6,909 bases of DNA, taken from positions 1 to 6,909 of the forward strand of contig DAIEML010000127.1 in assembly GCA_027349615.1 (NCBI GenBank), given 5' to 3'. Of this stretch, positions 1 through 6,311 are shown in pieces (within the stretch, counting starts at the first letter, position 1; each line of letters starts with the position of its first letter). This DNA is from Ignavibacteriales bacterium. Lineage in GTDB: Bacteria > Bacteroidota > Ignavibacteria > Ignavibacteriales > Ignavibacteriaceae. Below the pieces are notes generated by a model. That model worked only from the letters and a program-made list of their open reading frames with translations. It made no database searches and had not been told where the DNA came from. A program made the position numbers and the translations under genes.

Positions 1-1
1 A

Positions 2-169
2 GTCACTTATAGAGATTTAGTAAAGAAGAAAACAGTTTACGAAAAAAGTTTTTCAAATTATGGCGACTACCTATCAGGTGGAAGCATAACTTTAAGAAGA
101 AACGCTATCGAGAAAGCAATAGATAATATTACAGATGACATTCTTCTCGAAACAGTTTCCGGTTGGTAA
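2..169 (+). CDS. 3' end of a probable LptE-like LPS-assembly lipoprotein (partial)
   Basis: An open frame runs from the window edge to a TAA at 167-169 and gives the last 55 residues of a protein whose start lies outside the window. The tail has a short basic/aromatic stretch, then an amphipathic helix (RRNAIEKAIDNITDDIL) and ends in VSGW. A C-terminal helix with paired acidic residues and a terminal aromatic-containing 'SGW'-like end recalls the LptE family (LPS-assembly lipoprotein) of Bacteroidota and relatives. In that family LptE plugs the LptD outer-membrane translocon that inserts LPS. The lipoprotein signal peptide that would support this is not in the window. The gene ends 33 bases before a glycosyltransferase gene on the same strand, which fits an envelope operon. 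That the frame is a real gene end is fairly safe; the family call is tentative because only about a third of the protein is visible. Confidence 0.5.
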   Translation, partial: VTYRDLVKKKTVYEKSFSNYGDYLSGGSITLRRNAIEKAIDNITDDILLETVSGW

Positions 170-202
170 TTTAAATTAATTATTTTAAGGATTCATATAA
201 AA

Positions 203-1654
203 ATGGATAACGTGGTTCTGATATCATATTTTGTTTCTCTCTTCATTCTATTTGTGTTTGGTCTGCACGGATTTATAATGATATTTTATTACAACAAATA
301 TCGAAATGTAAAACATACTCCAAAAGAAAATTTTGAACCAAACTCAAAGGTAACAATTCAACTTCCTTTATATAACGAGCAATATGTTGTTGAAAGAATT
401 ATTAATGCAGTTTGTGAAATTGATTATCCAAAAGACAAAATGGAAATTCAAGTGCTTGATGATTCAACAGACGAAACTGTTTCGATAACCGCGCGAATTG
501 TTGAAGAAAGAAAAAAAGAAGGATTCGATATAAAGCATGTAAGAAGAAGCAGCCGCGAAGGGTTTAAAGCCGGTGCATTAAAAGAAGGAATGAAATTAGC
601 CAAAGGTGAATTTATTGCTATATTTGATGCTGATTTTATTCCCCAAAAAGAATTTTTGAAAAAGACACTTTCATTCTTTACTGATGAAAAAGTTGGAATG
701 GTTCAAACAAGATGGGAACATATAAACGGCGATTACTCAATTTTAACTAAAGCCCAAGCTTTAGCGCTTGATGGACATTTTGTAATTGAACAGACGGTTC
801 GAAATAAAGCTGGATTTTTTATCAACTTTAACGGAACCGGTGGTGTTTGGAGAAGATCATGTATTGAAGATGCTGGTAATTGGGATGGCGATACTTTAAC
901 TGAAGATTTGGATTTGAGTTATCGCGCTCAATTAAACGGTTGGAGATTCGTATTCTTAAAAGATTTTACTTCTCCGGCAGAATTGCCATCTGAAATAAAT
1001 GCACTAAAGTCGCAGCAATTTAGATGGACAAAAGGCGCAATTGAAACTGCTAAAAAAATTCTTCCATTAGTTTGGAAAGCAAAAATTCCATTGCGTGTAA
1101 AACTTCAATCAACATTTCACTTAACAAATAATATAGTTTTTCCGTTTATTTTACTAGCAGCAATTCTGAATGTACCTTTGATTTTTATAAAAAACAGCGG
1201 TCCGCATCAAGCTTATTTTGCAGTGATGTCAATGTTTGTTTTAGCTTTTGTCAGCTCATTTATGTTCTATCTATATTCACAAAAAGATATTCGAACTGAC
1301 TGGAGAAAGAAAATAGTTTTATTCCCATTATTTATGGCGGGCAGCATGGGATTTGCGGTAAACAATTCGCGTGCTGTTTTTGAAGGTTTATTAAATAGAA
1401 AAAGTGAATTTGTAAGAACACCTAAATTTAAAGTTGTTGATAATAAGGATTCATGGATCGGCAAAAAATATAGAAGTAAGAAACTCGGACTTTCTGTCTA
1501 CGTTGAACTTATTATGGCAATTTATTGTTTAATCGGTGTAGCTTCATCAATTTATTTCTTAGAGATTGCTGCGCTTCCATTTCAGATTTTATTTTTCTTG
1601 GGCTTTTCGTTTGTTTCATTGACTTCAATTAAACACGCTTTTTCAAAAACCTAG
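203..1654 (+). CDS. Processive family 2 glycosyltransferase, cellulose/mannan-synthase-like, membrane protein
   Basis: This 483-residue inner-membrane GT2 enzyme probably polymerises or transfers sugars from a nucleotide-sugar donor on the cytoplasmic face. One N-terminal membrane helix (about 5-30) precedes the catalytic domain (about 48-280). All the hallmark motifs are visible: PLYNE at 55-59, DDS at 86-88 (nucleotide binding), DAD at 142-144 (metal/donor binding), TED at 233-235 (catalytic base D235) and QQFRW at 271-275, which is the QxxRW motif of processive synthases. About four to five membrane helices follow (near 308-330, 337-359, 371-389, 430-452 and 455-478), with a conserved-looking cytoplasmic SEFVRTPK stretch at 401-408. 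The length and layout match bacterial relatives of plant CslA/CslC mannan and glucan synthases rather than full-length BcsA, and there is no PilZ domain. The start has a TAAGGA ribosome site about 11 bases upstream. The sugar and product cannot be read from sequence. The next gene begins 9 bases after the stop. Confidence 0.9.
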   Translation: MDNVVLISYFVSLFILFVFGLHGFIMIFYYNKYRNVKHTPKENFEPNSKVTIQLPLYNEQYVVERIINAVCEIDYPKDKMEIQVLDDSTDETVSITARIVEERKKEGFDIKHVRRSSREGFKAGALKEGMKLAKGEFIAIFDADFIPQKEFLKKTLSFFTDEKVGMVQTRWEHINGDYSILTKAQALALDGHFVIEQTVRNKAGFFINFNGTGGVWRRSCIEDAGNWDGDTLTEDLDLSYRAQLNGWRFVFLKDFTSPAELPSEINALKSQQFRWTKGAIETAKKILPLVWKAKIPLRVKLQSTFHLTNNIVFPFILLAAILNVPLIFIKNSGPHQAYFAVMSMFVLAFVSSFMFYLYSQKDIRTDWRKKIVLFPLFMAGSMGFAVNNSRAVFEGLLNRKSEFVRTPKFKVVDNKDSWIGKKYRSKKLGLSVYVELIMAIYCLIGVASSIYFLEIAALPFQILFFLGFSFVSLTSIKHAFSKT

Positions 1655-1663
1655 GTTCTGACT

Positions 1664-2368
1664 GTGGCTAAAACGTCAACAGAAATATTTGATGAAAAAG
1701 TAAATTTAATTTATGAGTATAATAATAAATCTCCGTTATTTGCAAAAATGGCAAATACGGAGATTGAAAATAATAATTTAGATAAAGCTATAGAGATATT
1801 AAATAAGGGGATTGAGATTTATCCAAATTATCCTTCGGCATATTTACTTCTTGGTAAAGCAAATATTTTAGTCGGAAATTATTCATCTGCATTAAAGAAT
1901 ATTAAAAAGGGAAGCGATCTTATCCATTCAAAAAAAACTTATGATTACTATTTAAGAGAACTTGAAAACGTTAAAAAGCAAAGAACATTTTTTCAGAAAA
2001 GTACAAGGACAAGCTTTCTTTCTCAACTTGACAAATCTGATAATGATCTTGAACCTAAATTATTTGAAGAAGAAAACAAAAAAGAAGCTTCACAGCCGAT
2101 TGATGAGAACATTAATAGAAAATCTGATGAAATTAATAATTCTAAATTATCACATTTAAATAAAGATGTGAACTTGTCAGAACTATTAATTGATAATTTT
2201 CCAAGTGACAATTTGATAGTTTCCGAAACTCTTGCAAAAATTTATGCGGCACAAGGTGAGCAGAATGAAGCTATTAAAGTCTATGAAAAATTGATAATTA
2301 AAGAACCGCAAAAAGCTAAATATTATAATCAAAAAATTTCTGAATTAAAATCTGAACTTGAATTATAA
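1664..2368 (+). CDS. TPR-repeat protein, probable scaffold
   Basis: This 234-residue soluble protein has no signal peptide or membrane helix. Two tandem tetratricopeptide repeats lie at about 23-56 and 57-90, with typical spacing (LDKAIEILNKGIEIYPNYPSA; GNYSSALKNIKKG). A third repeat sits near the C-terminus at about 187-220 (AKIYAAQGEQNEAIKVYEKL). Between them, about 105-180 is a charged linker rich in Asn, Asp, Glu, Lys and Ser that is probably disordered. TPRs bind proteins, so an adaptor role is likely. The partner is unknown, but the gene starts 9 bases after the glycosyltransferase stop, so the two are probably co-translated. The start is GTG. The first in-frame ATG (1748, residue 29) would cut into the first repeat, so GTG is preferred. 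The only ribosome-site candidate is a weak TAGG overlapping the upstream stop, which suggests translational coupling. The family assignment is firm; the function is not known. Confidence 0.85.
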   Translation: MAKTSTEIFDEKVNLIYEYNNKSPLFAKMANTEIENNNLDKAIEILNKGIEIYPNYPSAYLLLGKANILVGNYSSALKNIKKGSDLIHSKKTYDYYLRELENVKKQRTFFQKSTRTSFLSQLDKSDNDLEPKLFEEENKKEASQPIDENINRKSDEINNSKLSHLNKDVNLSELLIDNFPSDNLIVSETLAKIYAAQGEQNEAIKVYEKLIIKEPQKAKYYNQKISELKSELEL

Positions 2369-2412
2369 TTTTATCAAACAAACTTACCTTGCCAAATCTT
2401 TTAAATTTTAAG

Positions 2413-3027
2413 ATGAAACAAAAACAAACTCAGAGCAAATTAGATCGACAATTTTACACGCGCGATCTTTTGGCTGTTGCAAATCAACTTTTAGGAAAAC
2501 TAATTGTGAAAAAAGAAAAAGGAAAAATTTTATCAGGTAAAATAGTTGAAGTAGAAGCTTACGACGGTTCTATCGATGAAGCTGCGCATACATTTATTGG
2601 TAAAACAAAACGAAATGAAATTATGTTTAATGAAGGCGGTTATTTGTATGTTTATTTCACTTATGGGAATCATTATTGTTGTAATGTTGTAACCGGCCAA
2701 GAAGGCAAAGGTACTGCAATTTTAATCAGAGCAATTGAACCAGTTGACGGTGTTGCAACTATGATTAAGAATCGATTTAATAGGAATTTGTTAAATGAAA
2801 AAGAAAAATATAATTTAACAAGCGGTCCGGGAAAAGTTTGCCAAGCAATGTCAATTAACAAAAATCATTATGGCATAGATTTAACCGGAGAGGAAATTTA
2901 TTTAATAGATCAACCCATAGTTGAAATGCAAAATGTTGTAATTACCAAAAGAATTGGAATAAAGAAGTCGGTTGATTTACCATGGCGTTTTTATATTAAA
3001 GACAATCCTTACGTTTCAAGAAAATGA
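2413..3027 (+). CDS. 3-methyladenine DNA glycosylase (AAG/MPG family)
   Basis: This base-excision repair enzyme removes alkylated or deaminated purines (3-methyladenine, 7-methylguanine, hypoxanthine in the family) from DNA. It is monofunctional and leaves an abasic site. From the ATG at 2413 it has 204 residues, close to the usual bacterial size. Comparison with human AAG shows the active site intact: VEVEAY with catalytic Glu48 (human E125) and Tyr50 (Y127), DEAAH with His59 (H136), YVY with the intercalating Tyr81 (Y159), Asn91 (N169), and the RAIEP and SGPGKVCQAMSINK blocks. An in-frame TTG at 2389 would add eight residues (MPNLLNFK) but has no ribosome site and no family support. The ATG also lacks a clear Shine-Dalgarno, so the start is somewhat uncertain. 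The stop overlaps the next gene's start (ATGA at 3024-3027). A DNA repair enzyme among envelope genes is functionally out of place, although such mixed operons are common. Confidence 0.93.
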   Translation: MKQKQTQSKLDRQFYTRDLLAVANQLLGKLIVKKEKGKILSGKIVEVEAYDGSIDEAAHTFIGKTKRNEIMFNEGGYLYVYFTYGNHYCCNVVTGQEGKGTAILIRAIEPVDGVATMIKNRFNRNLLNEKEKYNLTSGPGKVCQAMSINKNHYGIDLTGEEIYLIDQPIVEMQNVVITKRIGIKKSVDLPWRFYIKDNPYVSRK

Positions 3028-4079
3028 CGCAGCCAAAAAATCTTTTAATTGTAAGAACCGATAGAATTGGTGATGTAGTTCTATCATTGCCGATTGCGAG
3101 GATAATTAAAAAATATTTTCCGCAATGCAAAGTTACTTTCCTTTTAAAAGAATATACTAAATGTTTAGCAGAACAAAATCCTTTTATAGATAAAATTATT
3201 TTGCTTAAAGAAAAAGACGGTAAGATTTTGATTAAAGAGAATATAAAGGAAATTTCAAGGCACAATTTTGATTCAGCAATTATAGTTTATCCAACATTTA
3301 TAACTTCTTTAATAATATTTTTATCAAAAATAAAATTTAGAATTGGAACCGGATATAGATGGTATTCAATTTTATTTAATCAAAAAGTTTATGAGCATAG
3401 AAAATTTGCAGAAAAGCATGAATTAGAATTCAACGTTAATTTATTAAAAGTATTTGGAATAAATGAGAAAGTTGATGAAGAAAATATTCAATTCGATTTA
3501 ACTCCGACAATTGAAAGTAAAAATTTAATAGATAAATTTTTAATTGAAGAAAATATTTCTTCTGAAAAACCAATTATAGTAATTCATCCTGGAAGCGGCG
3601 GCAGCGCAGTTGATTGGCCTATTGACAATTTCCAAAGGCTTGTTAAACTTATTTCTGCTCAGATGGATTCAACTATTATAATTACCGGCAATAGAAATGA
3701 GATTTCTATTTGTAAACAACTTGAAGTTAGCAAAGAAATAAAAAATTTTGCCGGGAAATTTAATCTCTCCGAATTAATTGCTATGATAAATAAAGCTGAT
3801 TTATTTATTTCAAATTCAACGGGGCCATTGCACATTGCTGCAGCACTTGGTAAATATACTGTGGGATTTTATCCGAACATACTATCTTGTTCGCCGCAAA
3901 GATGGGGGCCTTATACAAAAAAGAAATTTATTTTTACTCCGCAAATTCAGTGTTCAGACTGCACAAGAGAAAAATGCTTGAAGCTTGATTGTATGAGCAG
4001 CATAAAACCGGAAGATGTTTTTGATCAAATAAACAAAGTTTATCAACATATTCTTAATAATGGAGAACTTGATGTTTAA
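3024..4079 (+). CDS. Family 9 glycosyltransferase (ADP-heptose:LPS heptosyltransferase type)
   Basis: This 351-residue cytoplasmic or peripheral membrane GT-B enzyme belongs to the family that adds heptose to the LPS inner core (WaaC/WaaF/WaaQ type). The N-terminal half opens with LLIVRTDRIGDVVLSLP; Asp17 matches the catalytic Asp13 of E. coli WaaC. The C-terminal half has the donor-binding HPGSGG loop (188-193), DWP (197-199) and SNSTGPLHIAAALG (263-276). Two positions differ from WaaC: the residue aligning with Lys192 appears to be Val196, and the usual Asp of the N/D-T-G-P motif is Ser265, so donor or acceptor may differ. Four cysteines (310, 313, 318, 323) form a C-x2-C-x4-C-x4-C cluster near the C-terminus. 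Such a Cys-bearing tail is seen in other GT9 proteins. The start overlaps the glycosylase stop by ATGA with a weak AAGAAA ribosome site, so coupled translation is likely. The family is certain; the exact sugar is not. Confidence 0.92.
   Translation: MTQPKNLLIVRTDRIGDVVLSLPIARIIKKYFPQCKVTFLLKEYTKCLAEQNPFIDKIILLKEKDGKILIKENIKEISRHNFDSAIIVYPTFITSLIIFLSKIKFRIGTGYRWYSILFNQKVYEHRKFAEKHELEFNVNLLKVFGINEKVDEENIQFDLTPTIESKNLIDKFLIEENISSEKPIIVIHPGSGGSAVDWPIDNFQRLVKLISAQMDSTIIITGNRNEISICKQLEVSKEIKNFAGKFNLSELIAMINKADLFISNSTGPLHIAAALGKYTVGFYPNILSCSPQRWGPYTKKKFIFTPQIQCSDCTREKCLKLDCMSSIKPEDVFDQINKVYQHILNNGELDV
4062..4065 (+). promoter_or_regulatory. Ribosome binding site deciding the DUF3108 start
   Basis: GGAG lies six bases before the ATG at 4072, inside the 3' end of the upstream glycosyltransferase gene. 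It overlaps the alternative ATG at 4060 and therefore cannot serve that start. This favours 4072. Confidence 0.65.
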
Positions 4080-4857
4080 AAAAGGATTGTTTCTCATCGT
4101 ACTTGTTTCAATTTCAATTTTGATTAAGGGTCAAAGTTCATCTGAATTTAGAACATTAGAAAATAAAGCTTTTAAAGAAGGCGAAAAATTAACTTATGAT
4201 GTTAAATATGGATTTGTAACTGCCGGAGTTGCTGTAATGGCTATTCCTAGAATTAGAAGAATTTCCGGTCGTGAAGCTTATAACATTACTTTTGATGTTA
4301 ATTCGGTCCCAAGTTTCGATTGGATTTATAAAGTTAGAGATCATTATGAAACTTATATGGATGTTCTCGGTTTGTTCCCATGGCGATTTGAACAACATAT
4401 CCGAGAAGGAAGCTACAGCAGAGATTTCTCAGCTTTTTTTGACCAAAGAAACGGGAAAGCAAAAACAAGCGGCGGCGAATATAAAATTCCCAAATATGTA
4501 AATGATATTGTCTCAGCTTTATATTATGCTCGAACTTTGAACTTTTCAAAATTAAAATATGGCGATTATATTCAGCTTCAAAATTTTTATAAAGATTCTG
4601 TTTATACTTTAGATGTTAAGTACCTTGGTAAAGAACAAACATCAGTTCCTGCCGGAACTTTTAATTGTATAGTTGTAGAACCAATTATTAAAAAGGGAGG
4701 ATTGTTTAAAAGCGAGGGAAGCATTTATGTCTGGTTGACTGATGATAATTTAAGAATCCCGGTAAAAGTTAAAACCAAAGTTGTAATCGGATCAATCGAT
4801 GGTGTTTTAACAAAATATGAAGGTTTAGCCGGAAAAATGACTTCAAAAGTAAATTGA
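4072..4857 (+). CDS. Secreted DUF3108 family protein
   Basis: This 261-residue exported protein begins with a classic Sec signal peptide: MFKK, a hydrophobic core at about 5-19 (GLFLIVLVSISILIK), then GQSSS, where cleavage probably falls near residues 20-22. The mature part starts with the characteristic DUF3108 segment (EGEKLTYDVKYGFVTAGVA, 36-54) and continues as a strand-rich domain with KYVNDIVSALYYAR (141-154), VPAGTFNC (192-199) and a closing block around YVWLTDD (219-225) and PVKVKTKV. DUF3108 proteins are periplasmic or envelope-associated and have no established function, so none is given here. An ATG at 4060 would add four residues (MENL). The ATG at 4072 is preferred because GGAG (4062-4065) sits six bases upstream and because it starts the signal peptide with the basic n-region directly. 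The gene overlaps the glycosyltransferase's last codons, so it is probably co-translated with it. Confidence 0.88.
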   Translation: MFKKGLFLIVLVSISILIKGQSSSEFRTLENKAFKEGEKLTYDVKYGFVTAGVAVMAIPRIRRISGREAYNITFDVNSVPSFDWIYKVRDHYETYMDVLGLFPWRFEQHIREGSYSRDFSAFFDQRNGKAKTSGGEYKIPKYVNDIVSALYYARTLNFSKLKYGDYIQLQNFYKDSVYTLDVKYLGKEQTSVPAGTFNCIVVEPIIKKGGLFKSEGSIYVWLTDDNLRIPVKVKTKVVIGSIDGVLTKYEGLAGKMTSKVN

Positions 4858-4974
4858 AAAATTTGATAATCGGTGTTTAAGTAATATTTTGAAATTTAGT
4901 ATTTAACAGTTTCTGTAGAATTATTTAAAAACTTAGATAGGAAATTTTTATACTTTTTTTTATTTTCACATCAT
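4858..4974. other. A/T-rich intergenic spacer separating two transcription units
   Basis: This 117-base gap is the longest in the window. It is almost entirely A/T and holds no plausible reading frame. I find no stem of useful length followed by a T-run, so a factor-independent terminator for the upstream block is not evident. The T-rich tract at about 4945-4966 lacks a preceding hairpin. The spacer most likely carries the promoter of the CPBP-protease block. Confidence 0.6.
4949..4954 (+). promoter_or_regulatory. Possible -10 element upstream of the CPBP protease gene
   Basis: TATACT matches the bacterial -10 consensus at five of six positions and lies about 20 bases before the ATG at 4975. 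The best upstream -35 candidate (TTTAAA, 4924-4929) is weak and 19 bases away. In such A/T-rich DNA a chance match is quite possible, and the lineage may use a different sigma-factor consensus. Confidence 0.25.
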
Positions 4975-5949
4975 ATGGAAGAACATAATAACGATCCAAA
5001 TTTTAAAAACACTCACACTGAAGAACCTCATGGAGAAAATAATTTTCAGCAAATGAGGAATAATAATCTTCCGCGTATTTCACCGGTTACTATTGCTTTA
5101 ATTGGTTTGTTCGGAGGATTTTTTTTGTATCAGATTGTGGGCGGAATTCTTACATTACTAATTTTTGGATTTAACATCAACGATGCGCCGGTTAATGGTT
5201 TAAGATTGATGACAATTGCCGGTCAAATTTTATTTATTCTGCTGCCAGCATTAATTTTCTCAAAAGTATTTTATGAAGATGTCGGACATATAATAAGATT
5301 TAAAATTCCTAAATGGGAAGAAATTATTCTTTTTATGCTTGGGATTATTGTCCTTACACCACTCATACAATATTATCTTTCAATTCAAAATTATTTTATT
5401 GATTTATGGTCCGTCAATTCATCATTAATTAGAACTGTTAAAACTTTCCTTGATAAAATTAATGATATGGTCGATAAAACCTATGGCAATCTTCTTTCTT
5501 CAAAAACTATTTTCGATACAATTCTTGTCGTAATTGTTGTCTCTGTTGTACCTGCAATCTGCGAAGAAACTATGTTCCGCGGTTTTGTTCAGAAAAGCTT
5601 TGAATTTAAAATTAAACCTTTTTGGGCTGCACTCATTACAGCTATTTTCTTTGGTTTATATCATTTCAATCCTTATGGTTTAATTCCTTTAATTGCGCTC
5701 GGATTTTATTTCGGATTTGCCGCATACACAAGTAATTCTATTTTTGTTCCGATATCTCTTCATTTCTTAAATAACTTTTTGGCAATTATATTCTATTTTA
5801 TTTATGGAAATGATGATGTTATTAATACCGAAATAACTAAAAATTTCAATTTGTATTCTTCGATATCAATTCTGCTTGGCTTGACTGCTTTGTTTGCTGT
5901 AATTATATTCTTTATCAAAAGATATTATTCTCATACAAATAATCAGTAG
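4975..5949 (+). CDS. CPBP family intramembrane metalloprotease (CAAX protease/Abi family)
   Basis: This 324-residue polytopic inner-membrane protein is a member of the CPBP family of intramembrane glutamic/metallo-type proteases related to Rce1. The family motifs are all present: EETMFR (Glu197, Glu198, Arg202), FGLYH (Phe226, His230) and HFLNN (His263, Asn267), so it is predicted to be catalytically competent. About eight membrane helices are visible (near 36-66, 77-97, 115-135, 179-196, 215-233, 236-252, 255-278 and 295-316). A hydrophilic N-terminal tail (1-35) is rich in Asn, His and Glu and is probably cytoplasmic and flexible. Bacterial members have roles ranging from peptide maturation to bacteriocin self-immunity, and the substrate here is unknown. 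No bacteriocin or prenylated-peptide gene is nearby. The ATG at 4975 has no Shine-Dalgarno, only a T-rich leader, a pattern common in Bacteroidota-like genomes. The gene ends eight bases before the DUF2007 gene. Confidence 0.9.
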   Translation: MEEHNNDPNFKNTHTEEPHGENNFQQMRNNNLPRISPVTIALIGLFGGFFLYQIVGGILTLLIFGFNINDAPVNGLRLMTIAGQILFILLPALIFSKVFYEDVGHIIRFKIPKWEEIILFMLGIIVLTPLIQYYLSIQNYFIDLWSVNSSLIRTVKTFLDKINDMVDKTYGNLLSSKTIFDTILVVIVVSVVPAICEETMFRGFVQKSFEFKIKPFWAALITAIFFGLYHFNPYGLIPLIALGFYFGFAAYTSNSIFVPISLHFLNNFLAIIFYFIYGNDDVINTEITKNFNLYSSISILLGLTALFAVIIFFIKRYYSHTNNQ

Positions 5950-5953
5950 GAGA
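5948..5953 (+). promoter_or_regulatory. Strong ribosome binding site of the DUF2007 gene
   Basis: AGGAGA overlaps the stop codon of the protease gene (TAG, 5947-5949) and ends four bases before the ATG at 5958. It is the best Shine-Dalgarno in the window and confirms that start. It suggests the small protein is made more abundantly than its neighbours. Confidence 0.75.
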
Positions 5954-5957
5954 AAAT

Positions 5958-6311
5958 ATGCCAGTATGTCCAAATTGTAATTATGAATATGTTAAGGGCA
6001 TTACAAAATGCCCTGACTGCGGTGCCGCTTTAGTTAGCGAGGAATTTTATGTTAGACCTGAAGATTGGGGAGAAGAAGGCTGGGAAGTTGTTTTTACTTC
6101 AGATTTAGAATTTGAAGTTGAGATGCTTCGGGATAACTTGGTTGGCGCTGGTATTCCTGCGGCAGTCTTATCTCAGAAAGACAGAAATTTTCCTGCACCA
6201 GGAGACTTTTCAGTTGTTAAGCTGCTTGTTCATAAAGAAGATGCACAAAACGCTTTAAATTTTATTGAGCAGATTAAAAATCAGCCACCAGATCAGGAAG
6301 AAGATAAGTAA
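5958..6311 (+). CDS. Zinc-ribbon plus DUF2007 domain small protein
   Basis: This 117-residue soluble protein has two parts. Residues 4-21 form a C-x2-C-x10-C-x2-C zinc ribbon (Cys4, Cys7, Cys18, Cys21; CPNCNYEY... CPDCGAAL). Residues about 42-105 match DUF2007, described in Pfam as a putative signal-transducing domain (EVVFTSDLEFEVEMLRDNL, GIPAAVLSQ, VVKLLVHKEDAQNALNFIEQ). This is a compact ferredoxin-like alpha/beta fold typically about 65-70 residues long. The C-terminus is acidic (PPDQEEDK). No ligand or partner is established for DUF2007, so the role is unknown. The zinc ribbon suggests protein or nucleic-acid contact, which is inference. Its stop overlaps the cdsA start by one base (TAATG at 6309-6313), so CdsA synthesis is probably coupled to it. 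Confidence 0.87.
   Translation: MPVCPNCNYEYVKGITKCPDCGAALVSEEFYVRPEDWGEEGWEVVFTSDLEFEVEMLRDNLVGAGIPAAVLSQKDRNFPAPGDFSVVKLLVHKEDAQNALNFIEQIKNQPPDQEEDK

Noticed and set aside
1267..1464. Minus-strand and alternate-frame open frames (for example 1267-1464, 2023-2211, 2673-2861, 2996-3265 and 4189-4549)
   Set aside because: They lie wholly or mostly inside firmly identified genes, show no domain or motif, and reflect the low stop frequency opposite A/T-biased coding sequence.
2389..2412. TTG start at 2389 for the DNA glycosylase
   Set aside because: It adds only eight residues not typical of the family, has no ribosome site and uses a rare start codon, while an ATG at 2413 fits the family length.
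3546..3562. Near-palindrome gaagaaaatatttcttc inside the GT9 gene
   Set aside because: It is an A/T-rich, imperfect inverted repeat with no loop, inside well-conserved coding sequence and without a partner copy; chance is the simplest explanation.
4060..4071. ATG at 4060 as start of the DUF3108 protein
   Set aside because: The GGAG at 4062-4065 overlaps this codon and is correctly spaced only for the ATG at 4072, which also gives a cleaner signal peptide.
4945..4966. T-rich tract as a possible factor-independent terminator
   Set aside because: No GC-containing stem precedes it. The only nearby complement (TTCT/AGAA around 4911-4920) is four base pairs in A/T-rich DNA.
4975..5949. CPBP protease as part of an abortive-infection or bacteriocin-immunity system
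   Set aside because: The family name 'Abi' invites this, but there is no toxin, bacteriocin precursor, transporter or defence gene in the window, and the downstream neighbours are housekeeping genes.
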